A stretch of 64,000 nucleotides of DNA, from contig OZ241351.1 in the NCBI GenBank assembly GCA_965200355.1, positions 1,674,001-1,738,000 on the forward strand. The letters are read 5' to 3'. Each line of letters begins with the position of its first letter. The first letter of the stretch is position 1. A program made the translations under genes and the position numbers. The stretch comes from Bin18 sp965200355. Its GTDB lineage: Bacteria; Desulfobacterota; Binatia; Bin18. Below the pieces are notes generated by a model. It did no database searches. It worked only from the letters and a program-made list of their open reading frames with translations, and was not told the DNA's origin. Shown here piece after piece: positions 25,783 through 33,672 of the stretch.

Positions 25783-26336
25783 TTAGTGCCTGGCCTTACG
25801 CACTGTCTCGATACTGATAAACATCCGCAACGGTCTCGATGGCAACGACTGAAACCCCATGGCCGCATAGAACGCCCGGCGTCTTTCCGTGATCTCGGCA
25901 CCGCCGTCCTCAATCACGTCAAGGACGACCGCCTTCAACCCAATCTGATTGGCAGCCTTCGCGGTACGGCTCAAGGCATCCGCGAGGAGAATACGTCCGA
26001 CCCCTTGGCCCTGATAGCGGCGGTCGACCGCGATCATCGAGAGATAGACGGCCGGGATGCCGTCAGACCGGGGGGCATTCTTCGTCAGATACCCTGGCAG
26101 GTCTTGCCTTTGAGCGTATGCGCATTCAGCGCATAGTAGCCGAGAATGCCGGTTTGTCCGCTCTTCGTGGCCACCCACACCCGCGTGAAATCTCCCGCTC
26201 GGTGCTTCCTGGCAGTCCGTTTGAGAAAGTTGTCGAGTCGGGCCGTCCCGCAAGAAAAAGCCGCTCGATCATGTTTTCGAGGATTGAGCGGTTCAATGAT
26301 GATCCCGCGCGGATTGAGAGCGGCCTGAGCCGTCAT
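25783..26336 (-). pseudogene. GNAT-family acetyltransferase toxin (TacT/AtaT-like), frameshifted
   Basis: Two frames make up one GNAT toxin. The 5' part (26336 to about 26110) reads IIIEPLNPRKHDRAAFSCG, ARLDNFLKRTARKHRAGD and GILGYYALNAHTLKGK, then runs into a stop. One base out, the rest continues DLPGYLTKNAPRSD, the acetyl-CoA loop RRYQGQGVGRILLADAL, and FYAAMGFQSLP. The junction is near 26105, best explained by loss of one base. Intact members acetylate aminoacyl-tRNA and block translation. Its start overlaps the antitoxin stop by ATGA. As read, no active toxin is made; either the module is dead or the sequence has an error. Confidence 0.82.
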
Positions 26337-26635
26337 GCCGCATCTGTCTTGTGCAGAGCTAGGGCCTGTCGCAAGGCATCGGTCGGCTCCGCAGGCGTAT
26401 CAAGGGCGGCAAGGATCACCTCACGGTCCTCAGCAGAGAGGAGCGTCTGTTCCTGAGCGGCAATGGTGAGCCTAGCCTGCGCAAGTGCCGCGCTGGTGAC
26501 AAACGTGGTCTCGTCGATACCGAGCAGAGCCGCTGCCTGCTGAATTTGTGCTTTGACGCTGGGTTCAGTGCGTTGTTCCATCCGGGCCGTCTTCGGCTCG
26601 TCGATGATGGTCGTACTGTCCTGGAAGCGCAGCAT
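26333..26635 (-). CDS. DUF1778-type (TacA-like) antitoxin
   Basis: About 100 residues: a ribbon-helix-helix N-terminal part (TARMEQRTEPSVKAQIQQAA, LGIDETTFVTSAAL) and a C-terminal helical tail that wraps the toxin. This matches DUF1778 antitoxins, which always precede GNAT toxins and repress their own promoter. ATG 26635 is supported by AGGAGAGGAG upstream; the longer open frame is not needed. The overlap with the GNAT gene confirms the pair. It appears intact although the toxin frame is broken. Confidence 0.85.
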   Translation of the reverse strand: MLRFQDSTTIIDEPKTARMEQRTEPSVKAQIQQAAALLGIDETTFVTSAALAQARLTIAAQEQTLLSAEDREVILAALDTPAEPTDALRQALALHKTDAA

Positions 26636-26736
26636 GGTCTCCTCTCCTTTATCTGCCTTGGGTCTATGCGGACTGAGCCGACTTGTATATGATGCAGAAT
26701 CATTCATTTCATATCAACAATGGTAAAGGAGGCAGT

Positions 26737-27858
26737 ATGCATGTTGGTTACGCCCCGGTCTTTCAGAACCCTGGGAACGCTCGCTCGGATGCCGAAGTCT
26801 ACCGTGAGGAGCTTCGGATTGCGGAGATGGCCGAACCCCTCGGATTTGACTCAATTTGGTCTATTGAGCATCACTTTACGGACTACACCATGTGTCCTGA
26901 CGCAGTGCAGTTCCTGTCCTATATGGCCGGCCGCACCAAGACGGCCAGGCTGGGCACGATGGTCATCGTGCTTCCCTGGCACGATCCGGTTCGCGTTGCC
27001 GAGCAAATCTCCCTGCTTGACCATGTGTCGGGCGGACGGATGATCCTGGGCTTTGGTCGGGGCTTGGCTCGGGTTGAGTATGACGGCTTTCGGATTGACC
27101 AGAACGAAGGCCGTGAACGCTTTGTTGAATACGCCGAACTCGTCATCAATGGACTGGAGAACGGCTATATTGAGGGCGGCCCGACGATCCAACAGCCCCG
27201 CCGTGATATCCGTCCCTACCCGGCCTACTCGTTCAAGGGCCGCACCTATGCCGCGGCCGTCTCACCGGAATCCATGCCGATCATGGCCAGACTCGGCATT
27301 GGCCTGCTGGTCATTCCGCAAAAACCGTGGGATGTCGTTAAAGGAGACTTCGAGGTCTACCACAAGGTCTGGCAGGAAGAGAATCCTGGTACCCAGCCGC
27401 CCCAGCCGTTCTGTGGCGGGTTCTTCTATGTGGATGAAGATGCCAAGCGGGCCGAAGAGCGGGCCACCAAGTGGATTGCGGCCTATTATCACACGGCCAT
27501 GAACCACTATCAGATGACGGCCAAACATTTTGGTCAGAACAAGGGCTATGAGTTCTACAGCAACGTCGGAAAATACATTGAGCAACACGGTATGGACGGA
27601 GCGGCCAGAGACTTCGTGAAACTCATGCCGTGGGGAACACCGGACCAAGTGCTGCGGAAACTCGAATTCGTCCGGGACACCATCGACATGAAGGCCGTTA
27701 TGTGCAACTTCAGCTACGCCGGGATGCCCTACGACGAGGCCGAGGGCAGCATGAAGTGCTTTGCCAAGCATGTCCTGCCAGAACTCAAGAAGTGGGATAC
27801 GCAGCCGCTCCAGGACCCGGAACCGCTGAATATGCCGGCCCACGCCGCGGCGGCCTAA
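26737..27858 (+). CDS. LLM-class flavin-dependent oxidoreductase
   Basis: A 373-residue luciferase-like protein whose opening, MHVGYAPVFQNPGN, and later SIWSIEHHFTDYTMCPDAVQ are close to the flavin monooxygenase branch of the LLM family (alkanal-monooxygenase-like), distinct from the F420-type members in the operon at 11-19 kb. The barrel motif GRMILGFGRGLARVEYDGF follows. AAAGGAGG precedes ATG 26737. A good terminator 55 bp downstream shows it is a single transcription unit. Substrate unknown. Confidence 0.9.
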   Translation: MHVGYAPVFQNPGNARSDAEVYREELRIAEMAEPLGFDSIWSIEHHFTDYTMCPDAVQFLSYMAGRTKTARLGTMVIVLPWHDPVRVAEQISLLDHVSGGRMILGFGRGLARVEYDGFRIDQNEGRERFVEYAELVINGLENGYIEGGPTIQQPRRDIRPYPAYSFKGRTYAAAVSPESMPIMARLGIGLLVIPQKPWDVVKGDFEVYHKVWQEENPGTQPPQPFCGGFFYVDEDAKRAEERATKWIAAYYHTAMNHYQMTAKHFGQNKGYEFYSNVGKYIEQHGMDGAARDFVKLMPWGTPDQVLRKLEFVRDTIDMKAVMCNFSYAGMPYDEAEGSMKCFAKHVLPELKKWDTQPLQDPEPLNMPAHAAAA

Positions 27859-27912
27859 GCAGCACGGGTCCTTCACCCCGCGCTTGTCCACAGCGCTGAA
27901 TCTTGCTCACAT

Positions 27913-27941
27913 AAGGGCGACCCAACGGTCGCCCTTTCTCT
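27913..27941 (+). terminator. Rho-independent terminator after the LLM gene
   Basis: AAGGGCGACC (27913-27922), loop CAAC, GGTCGCCCTT (27927-27936): a perfect 10-bp stem followed by TCTCTT. Lies between the LLM gene and an acyl-CoA dehydrogenase start at 27957. Confidence 0.82.
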
Positions 27942-27956
27942 TGAGGAGGAGTTGAC

Positions 27957-29147
27957 ATGGCCGATCTCGAAACGTTTCGTGCTGAGACACAGCAGTGGCT
28001 AGACGCCAACGCTCCGGCTTCGATTCGCGGTACGGGGAACACCCTGCTTGACGGAAATTGGGGCGGCCGTCAGGCCCGCTACCCGAATCCCGATATGAAA
28101 GTCTGGCTGGATGTCATGGCCGAGCGCGGTTGGACTGCGCCCGAGTGGCCGACCCGGTACGGCGGCGGCGGGTTGTCCAAAGAAGAGGCCAAGGTGTTGC
28201 AGCAAGCAATGAACGCCCTGCGCCTGCCAGCGCCGTTGATCGGCTTTGGCCTGACCATGATCGGTCCAACCCTGTTGCAATACGGCACCGAAGAACAAAA
28301 GCATGAACATCTGCCCGGCATTATCAAAGGCGAGATTCGTTGGTGTCAGGGCTATTCCGAACCAGGTTCGGGCAGTGACCTGGCTTCGCTCAAAACCCGA
28401 GCCGTCCTGGAGGGCGACCACTATATCATCAATGGCCAGAAGGTCTGGACCTCATTTGCCAATTTGGCCGATTGGATGTTCATGCTCGTCCGCACCGACC
28501 CAGAGGCAAAAAAACAAGCCGGCATTACCTTCATCTTGGTAGACATGGCGTCTCCAGGCGTGGAAACCCGCCCGATTAAACTCATTAGCGGGGCCTCACC
28601 GTTCTGTGAGACGTTTTTGACCGACGTGCACGCCCCGGCCAAGAATGTCATCTTTGAAGTGAACCAAGGCTGGACAGTGGCCAAGTCCCTGCTGAATCAT
28701 GAGCGTAATATGATCGCCTCAGCCTTTGGCTCGACTGCCGGTAAAGGCCGAACCATGCGCGACTGGGCCAAGGAGCATCTTGGCCTGGACGCCGGTCGAA
28801 TAGCGGACCCGACCATCAGGGATCGTATGGCGCAGTACGAAATGGACAGTCGCGCCTTTCGACTCACCACGGAACGCGCCCGCGATGCGGCCAAAGCCGG
28901 TCGCCCCCCTGGCCCGGAAAGCTCCATATTCAAAATCTACGGGACTGAGCTGAACCAACGTCGCCTTGAGCTATTAGTGTCCATTGCCGGCCCACACGCC
29001 CTGGGCTGGAATGGACCCGGCTTTGAAGACGCAGAGCTAACCCTCACCCGCGACTGGCTGCGCTCCCGAGGCAATACTATTGAGGGCGGGACGAGCGAGA
29101 TTCAGCTCAATATCATCGCCAAGCGCGTGCTGGGCTTACCCGATTAG
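27957..29147 (+). CDS. Acyl-CoA dehydrogenase, catalytic subunit of probable heteromeric pair
   Basis: A 396-residue acyl-CoA dehydrogenase related to the FadE subunits of steroid and terpenoid degraders. FAD/substrate signature CQGYSEPGSGSDLAS is present and the C-terminal motif NTIEGGTSEIQLNIIAKR keeps a glutamate at the catalytic place. GAGGAG precedes the ATG. The following gene encodes a second, divergent acyl-CoA dehydrogenase that lacks this glutamate; in the alpha2beta2 enzymes of actinobacterial cholesterol breakdown the same division of labour is seen, one subunit supplying the base and the other most FAD contacts. Heteromer formation here is inferred. Confidence 0.92.
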   Translation: MADLETFRAETQQWLDANAPASIRGTGNTLLDGNWGGRQARYPNPDMKVWLDVMAERGWTAPEWPTRYGGGGLSKEEAKVLQQAMNALRLPAPLIGFGLTMIGPTLLQYGTEEQKHEHLPGIIKGEIRWCQGYSEPGSGSDLASLKTRAVLEGDHYIINGQKVWTSFANLADWMFMLVRTDPEAKKQAGITFILVDMASPGVETRPIKLISGASPFCETFLTDVHAPAKNVIFEVNQGWTVAKSLLNHERNMIASAFGSTAGKGRTMRDWAKEHLGLDAGRIADPTIRDRMAQYEMDSRAFRLTTERARDAAKAGRPPGPESSIFKIYGTELNQRRLELLVSIAGPHALGWNGPGFEDAELTLTRDWLRSRGNTIEGGTSEIQLNIIAKRVLGLPD

Positions 29148-29181
29148 GAGAGCGGGGAAGTGGGGAGTGGTAGTGGTGAGT

Positions 29182-29226
29182 GGTGAGTGGGTGAGCAGTG
29201 AGAGCCTGCCTGCTCACCCACTCACC
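29182..29226 (+). repeat. Perfect 17-bp inverted repeat between the paired dehydrogenase genes
   Basis: GGTGAGTGGGTGAGCAG (29182-29198) and its exact complement at 29210-29226, loop of 11 nt. No T-run follows. It fills the 114-bp gap between the two subunit genes, where it would fold strongly in the mRNA. Confidence 0.9.
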
Positions 29227-29261
29227 GACCGGAGGAGAAGCATGACTGGAGGAGAGATATT

Positions 29262-30404
29262 GTGGCACTTATGCTGACTGAAGATCAGGAACTTTTGGCG
29301 CAGACGGCGCGTGATTTCGTCCGAACGCACTCCCCCGTCAGCCGGCTGCGCGCCCTGCGCGACACGCAAGACCGCCTGGGCTTCTCGCCCGACTTGTGGC
29401 AGGAGATGGCCCAACTCGGCTGGGCCGGCATTCTGATTCCCGAGGAATACGGCGGGGCCGGCATGGGCCTGGCCGACCTCGCGGTCGTGCTGGAAGCCGT
29501 GGGCCGCAATCTTGCTCCAGAGCCTTTTCTTTCAACCGTCTTGCTCGGCGGTCAATTGCTGACCCATGCCGGTCGCCCTGAACAACAACGCGCCTGGCTG
29601 CCTAGCCTCGTGACGGGCGAGAGGATTATTGCGCTGGCCTATCAAGAAACCCGCAGCCGCTATGACCTGAATCGGGTTTCCACCCAGGCCACCGCCGAGG
29701 GAGACGCCTGGAGGCTGTCGGGCGAAAAAATTCAAGTCCTGGACGGACACAACGCGGAGGCGCTGATTGTCTCGGCCCGTACCAGCGGCGCAGACAATGA
29801 CCAGGAGGGTGTCAGCCTCTTTCTGCTTGCGCCAGATACGCCCGGCGTGGCGCTCATCCCCCAGACCCGAGTTGATAATCGGGCCGCGGCCCTGGTCACT
29901 CTCGATGGCGTGAAAATTGGTGCCGAGTCCGTTGTCGGGACAATCGGGCACGGCTTTCAGACGCTCTCACATATTATTGATCTTGCCACAGTCGGCCTGT
30001 GTGCCGAGATGCTGGGCGGGATGAGCCAGATTTTTGACGATACGCTCGCCTACCTCAAGACGCGCGAACAGTTCGGCGTGGTCATCGGCTCGTTTCAGGC
30101 CCTCAAACATCGAGCAGCGAAAGTTTTCATGGAGATTGAACTCTGTCGCTCGGCCGTGATGGCCGCGGCAAATGCAGCCGATACTGGCGACAGCGACCTG
30201 GCTCTGCTGGTCTCCCTGGCCAAAGCCCGCTGCTCCGACGCCTTTGTCCTGGCGACCAACGAGGGGGTCCAAATGCACGGCGGTATCGGCATGACCGACG
30301 AGCACGATGCCGGCCTGTATATGAAACGCGCCCGCGCCGCCGCAATGACCTTTGGCGACGCCGCCTGGCATCGGGACCGCTGGGCCCGGCTGCGGAGCTA
30401 TTGA
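29262..30404 (+). CDS. Acyl-CoA dehydrogenase-like subunit lacking the catalytic glutamate
   Basis: A 380-residue acyl-CoA dehydrogenase fold: RLRALRDTQDRLGFSPDLW, IPEEYGGAGMGLADLAVVLE, and GVQMHGGIGMTDEHDAGLYMKRA. At the C-terminus, where active enzymes have EGT, it reads MTFGDAAWHRDRWARL, a hallmark of the non-catalytic partner in heteromeric acyl-CoA dehydrogenases. A GTG at 29262 follows GGAGGAGAG; ATG 29271 is the alternative. Immediate neighbour of the catalytic-type gene on the same strand. It probably contributes FAD binding to a mixed complex. Confidence 0.9.
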   Translation: MALMLTEDQELLAQTARDFVRTHSPVSRLRALRDTQDRLGFSPDLWQEMAQLGWAGILIPEEYGGAGMGLADLAVVLEAVGRNLAPEPFLSTVLLGGQLLTHAGRPEQQRAWLPSLVTGERIIALAYQETRSRYDLNRVSTQATAEGDAWRLSGEKIQVLDGHNAEALIVSARTSGADNDQEGVSLFLLAPDTPGVALIPQTRVDNRAAALVTLDGVKIGAESVVGTIGHGFQTLSHIIDLATVGLCAEMLGGMSQIFDDTLAYLKTREQFGVVIGSFQALKHRAAKVFMEIELCRSAVMAAANAADTGDSDLALLVSLAKARCSDAFVLATNEGVQMHGGIGMTDEHDAGLYMKRARAAAMTFGDAAWHRDRWARLRSY

Positions 30405-30442
30405 GCGTCACGCAGCCGCGCTCTCCTCTGGAGAGGCAACCG

Positions 30443-31117
30443 ATGAGCATCCACCCCGCACCAGCCGCGAGGCCGCCTATTCCTCCCGCTGAGGTCGGGC
30501 AACGAGTCATCTTGCCTGGAGTGAGTTGGACAACATATGAACGGCTCCTCGCCGATTTTGAGGACAGCCATACCGCTCACTTCACCTATGACGGAGGCGT
30601 GTTGGAAATTATGGTCCTCTCCGCCCGGCACGAAAACCTGAACCGAACGCTTGCGCTTCTCGTCGAGATTATCGCGGAGGAAATGGGAATTGATATCAGT
30701 CGATTCGGCTCCACGACGTTCAAGCGTGCGGATCTCAATACGGGCTTCGAGCCTGACTCTTGTTATTATGTCACCAATGAGGCGCGCGTCCGAGGGAAAG
30801 ACGCCATTGACCTGTCGGTCGATCCACCCCCGGACCTTGTGATTGAAATTGATATTACCAGCCCCTCGCTCGATAAGTTCCCCCTTTATGCCCAGGTCGG
30901 CGTGCCGGAAGTCTGGCGCTATGCTGGCCATACGCTCACGCTTTTCGTATTAGACAACGGACGGTATCAAGCCGCACAGACCAGTGCGGCTTTTTCCCTT
31001 CTCACCGCCGCAATAGCAAATCACTTTCTCGCCGAGAGCGTCACACGCAAGAGCACCGCTTGGCTCCGCGCGGTGCGGCAGTGGGTCAGAGAGCGACGAG
31101 AGACCAGAAACGCATAG
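30443..31117 (+). CDS. Uma2 family (DUF820) putative endonuclease
   Basis: About 224 residues of the Uma2/DUF820 family, a PD-(D/E)XK nuclease-like fold with no settled role. Landmarks: SWTTYERLLADFEDSH, LEIMVLSARHENLNRTLALL, PDSCYYV, PPPDLVIEIDITSPSLDKF, and VPEVWRYAGHTLTLF. The acidic pair and glutamate of PPDLVIEID form the presumed metal site. ATG 30443 follows GGAGAGG. Within its coding sequence lies a hairpin plus T-run resembling an intrinsic terminator. Uma2 genes are often horizontally spread and in many copies; only one is in this window. Confidence 0.87.
   Translation: MSIHPAPAARPPIPPAEVGQRVILPGVSWTTYERLLADFEDSHTAHFTYDGGVLEIMVLSARHENLNRTLALLVEIIAEEMGIDISRFGSTTFKRADLNTGFEPDSCYYVTNEARVRGKDAIDLSVDPPPDLVIEIDITSPSLDKFPLYAQVGVPEVWRYAGHTLTLFVLDNGRYQAAQTSAAFSLLTAAIANHFLAESVTRKSTAWLRAVRQWVRERRETRNA
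30971..30995 (+). terminator. Terminator-like hairpin inside the Uma2 gene
   Basis: GCCGCAC (30971-30977), loop AGACCA, GTGCGGC (30984-30990), then TTTTT. A 7-bp GC-rich stem with T-run, in frame within the coding sequence about 120 bp before the stop. May simply be coding coincidence. Confidence 0.45.
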
Positions 31118-31147
31118 CCGGCCGCACGTCCGATTCGCTGACACGGG

Positions 31148-31843
31148 TTAATGCAGCGTCTGGGCCCATCCGTCCGCGATTCTTTTTCGTCCCGGACGTG
31201 TGCGGGGGTCTTTTTCACGGCGCGGTGTTCTTGCCGGACGCTGATAATCAGATGGAGGCTGGTCGCTGCCAGCGGTTCCCGGACGAGAAGCGGTTGTCCT
31301 CACAAAGAGTTGCGTAAAATAGTACTCGCCGCCTGGCCCCTGCTCGACACCGACACCCGTCAGTTCATAATCGGGGCTTTCGATATTTTTCCGATGAGAG
31401 GGGCTGGATAACCATCCCGCAACGATATCATCCGCGACAATGGCCTGACTGCTTGAGACGTGCCCCTCACGTCCATATCGTCGCCCTGCCCTGAACAACC
31501 CATCAACGCCGGGGTCCTGAGACCAGCCAACGTTCTCGCCGAAACTCCGAAGCCGTAGCATTGCCGCCACTGCCCGACGGCGAGTGTCAAACCCCCTGTG
31601 ACCAAACCCAACCCGCCCGGTCGCCATATCCCGACTATGGTGGCGGGCAATGGCAGCAATTTCCGGCTTGAAGGCTGAAGGCTTCAGGCCCCGTGTCACC
31701 CGATGCTCGTTGACCAGCCTATGGACGGAGCGTTCCAGGGCATCTGCGAGGGCAGCCGTCACACCGACTGAGACAGCGAGGCCAGTGCTTGAGAGGAAGC
31801 CAACGATACAGCGAACGGCAAATGGGTAGCCCAAACGCGCCAT
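31148..31843 (-). CDS. Secreted CAP-domain (SCP/CRISP superfamily) protein
   Basis: 231 residues. A hydrophobic signal region (CIVGFLSSTGLAVSVGVTAALADA) is followed by a CAP domain with its four classic signatures: LVNEHRVTRGLKP, HSRDMATGRVGFGHRGFDTR with the metal-site histidines, FGENVGW, and IVAGWLSSPSHRKNIES ending in YYFTQLFV. Bacterial CAP proteins are extracytoplasmic; roles in lipid binding or proteolysis are suggested but not settled. The C-terminal 40 residues are Arg/Pro-rich and disordered. It overlaps no neighbour and lies 9 bp downstream of the hydroxyacid dehydrogenase gene on the same strand. Confidence 0.85.
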   Translation of the reverse strand: MARLGYPFAVRCIVGFLSSTGLAVSVGVTAALADALERSVHRLVNEHRVTRGLKPSAFKPEIAAIARHHSRDMATGRVGFGHRGFDTRRRAVAAMLRLRSFGENVGWSQDPGVDGLFRAGRRYGREGHVSSSQAIVADDIVAGWLSSPSHRKNIESPDYELTGVGVEQGPGGEYYFTQLFVRTTASRPGTAGSDQPPSDYQRPARTPRREKDPRTRPGRKRIADGWAQTLH

Positions 31844-31852
31844 TGTTCCGCT

Positions 31853-32830
31853 CTACCCCACCACCGACTCCGGTGGCTGTCCGGCGGCCACCCGCTCGAT
31901 ATTCGCAAAACCAAACGCAATCCGGCGGCTCCAGGTATCCAGCGTCACCCCGGCAATATGCGAGGTCAGCACGACGTTGTCCAGCGCTAACAGGGGACTG
32001 TCGGTTTCCAGGGGCTCGGCAGTAAAAACGTCCAGCCCGGCCCCGGCAATGCGCTTGTCTTGCAGCGCTTCGATAAGCGCGGGCTCGTCTATCACCGGGC
32101 CGCGTGACGTGTTGACGAGAATGGCGGAGGGTTTCATCAGGCCGAGCGTCCGCGTGTTGATGAGTCCTTTGGTCTGGGCGGTCAGCGGCGTATGGATGGA
32201 AACCACGTCCGATTTTTGCAGTAGCGCGTCCAGCGTCAGCCGTTCGGCACCAACCGCTTGCTCAACCGTGGCCGGTGCCCGAACCGGGTCGTAATAGAGG
32301 ATGTTTGCCTGAAACCCTTTGGCAATCCGCGCAAACTCCCGACCGATACGGCCGAATCCAATAATGCCGACCGTCTTATTGCGCAACTCGCGCATCTGAA
32401 GGGTTTCTCGCGCCCCCATCCACTGTCCTTGGTGCAGGGTGTTGTGATGCAGGGGCAATTTTTTGAAGACTGCTAAGATGAGGAGAATGGCGTGCTCAGC
32501 CACGGTCGGCGCGTTGGCTCCGCCGTTATTGGCGACCGGCACTCCGAGCTTGTGGAAAAGCTCCAGGTCGATCCATTCATAGCCGGCGCTTAACATCTGA
32601 AACAGTTGGAGATGTTTTGCCGCGTTCAATTCGTCCGCGGTAGGATTGCCCGGATAGGCTAGAATGAAGTCTGCGCCCGCTATTTTTTCCAAGCGCGTGT
32701 CGGCTGGGGAGGTTTGCTCCAGAGCATCCATGTGAAAGCCGGTTGGCAGTTGGGCGTTGACCAAGTGCATCACTTCGGGCGGAACCAACCCGCGGGAGTG
32801 CAGAAAAACGATGGTGTATGGTTTCGGCAT
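31853..32830 (-). CDS. D-2-hydroxyacid dehydrogenase (NAD-dependent)
   Basis: 325 residues of the D-isomer-specific hydroxyacid dehydrogenase family. Rossmann motif VGIIGFGRIGREFARIAKGF; catalytic Arg in VNTSRGPVIDEPAL, Glu in GLDVFTAEPLE, His in LTSHIAGVT. It reduces a 2-keto acid or oxidises a D-2-hydroxyacid with NAD(P); phosphoglycerate, glyoxylate or hydroxypyruvate are possible substrates. It is followed upstream, on the same strand, by an enoyl-CoA hydratase (11 bp gap), then an LLM gene: a small minus-strand operon. Confidence 0.92.
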   Translation of the reverse strand: MPKPYTIVFLHSRGLVPPEVMHLVNAQLPTGFHMDALEQTSPADTRLEKIAGADFILAYPGNPTADELNAAKHLQLFQMLSAGYEWIDLELFHKLGVPVANNGGANAPTVAEHAILLILAVFKKLPLHHNTLHQGQWMGARETLQMRELRNKTVGIIGFGRIGREFARIAKGFQANILYYDPVRAPATVEQAVGAERLTLDALLQKSDVVSIHTPLTAQTKGLINTRTLGLMKPSAILVNTSRGPVIDEPALIEALQDKRIAGAGLDVFTAEPLETDSPLLALDNVVLTSHIAGVTLDTWSRRIAFGFANIERVAAGQPPESVVG

Positions 32831-32841
32831 GTGCGCTCCGT

Positions 32842-33639
32842 CTACCGTCCCTGAAAGCGCGCGGGACGTTTTTCGAGAAATGCCTGCCGGCCTTCCTGGA
32901 AGTCTTCGGTTTGGTGGGACAGCAGAAAAGCCTGGCCCTGATATTCATACGCCCGTTCGGGCGGGGCCTCCCAGCCGTGCACAATGGCCGACTTGGTAAA
33001 GCCATAGGTCTGCGTCGGCCCCTGGGCTAATGCGCCCGCGAGTTCCATTGTGGCTTCTTCCAGTTTTTCTAAGGGCACGACCCGATTGACCAAGCCCCAG
33101 CGTTCCGCTTCCTGGGCCGAAAGCTGGGTGCCGAGCAGCGCCCACTCCAGGGCTTTGCCAATCCCCACAAACTGTTGCAGCAGGCTGGTCCCGGTTGCGA
33201 TACCGCGCTTGACGAACGGAATACACAAGGTTGCTGTATCGGCCATTACGCGCAGGTCACAGCCCAGCGCCACGTTAAAACCGGCCCCGTGCGCGTGCCC
33301 GTTAATCATGCCAATGACCGGCTTGGACAGGGCGCGCATCTTGGCCACCACCAGCGGCCAGCGGCCTTCACCCTGAACGTAGTGCTTAACTGTGTCGGCG
33401 AATCTGCGCTCCGGTTGGTCGGGTTCGGCCATGCCCTTGAGGTCGTCGCCGGCACAGAAGGCCCGGCCCGCTCCGGTCAGAATCACGACCCGAACCGCTT
33501 CATCATAATCGCACGTCTCAAACGCCTGGAGCAGTTCCAGGCCAACGCGGATGTTGATCGCATTCAGGCGTTCGGGCCGATTCAGGCGAATGCGACAAAT
33601 ACCGTGGTCATGGTCAATCAGCAGATAACGAAAATCCAT
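32842..33639 (-). CDS. Enoyl-CoA hydratase/isomerase family protein
   Basis: 265-residue crotonase-fold protein. Oxyanion-hole segments are GAGRAFCAGDDLKGM and MINGHAHGAGFNVALGCDLRV. The region that holds the second catalytic acid reads KRGIATGTSLLQQFVG, without glutamate, so it is not a straightforward hydratase; an isomerase, decarboxylase or thioesterase role is possible. Good GGAGGA lies ahead of the ATG. Sandwiched between the hydroxyacid dehydrogenase and LLM genes on the minus strand, probably one operon. Confidence 0.9.
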   Translation of the reverse strand: MDFRYLLIDHDHGICRIRLNRPERLNAINIRVGLELLQAFETCDYDEAVRVVILTGAGRAFCAGDDLKGMAEPDQPERRFADTVKHYVQGEGRWPLVVAKMRALSKPVIGMINGHAHGAGFNVALGCDLRVMADTATLCIPFVKRGIATGTSLLQQFVGIGKALEWALLGTQLSAQEAERWGLVNRVVPLEKLEEATMELAGALAQGPTQTYGFTKSAIVHGWEAPPERAYEYQGQAFLLSHQTEDFQEGRQAFLEKRPARFQGR

Positions 33640-33672
33640 GTCCTTCCTCCTGAGAGCGCCCGGCGCGTCTTT

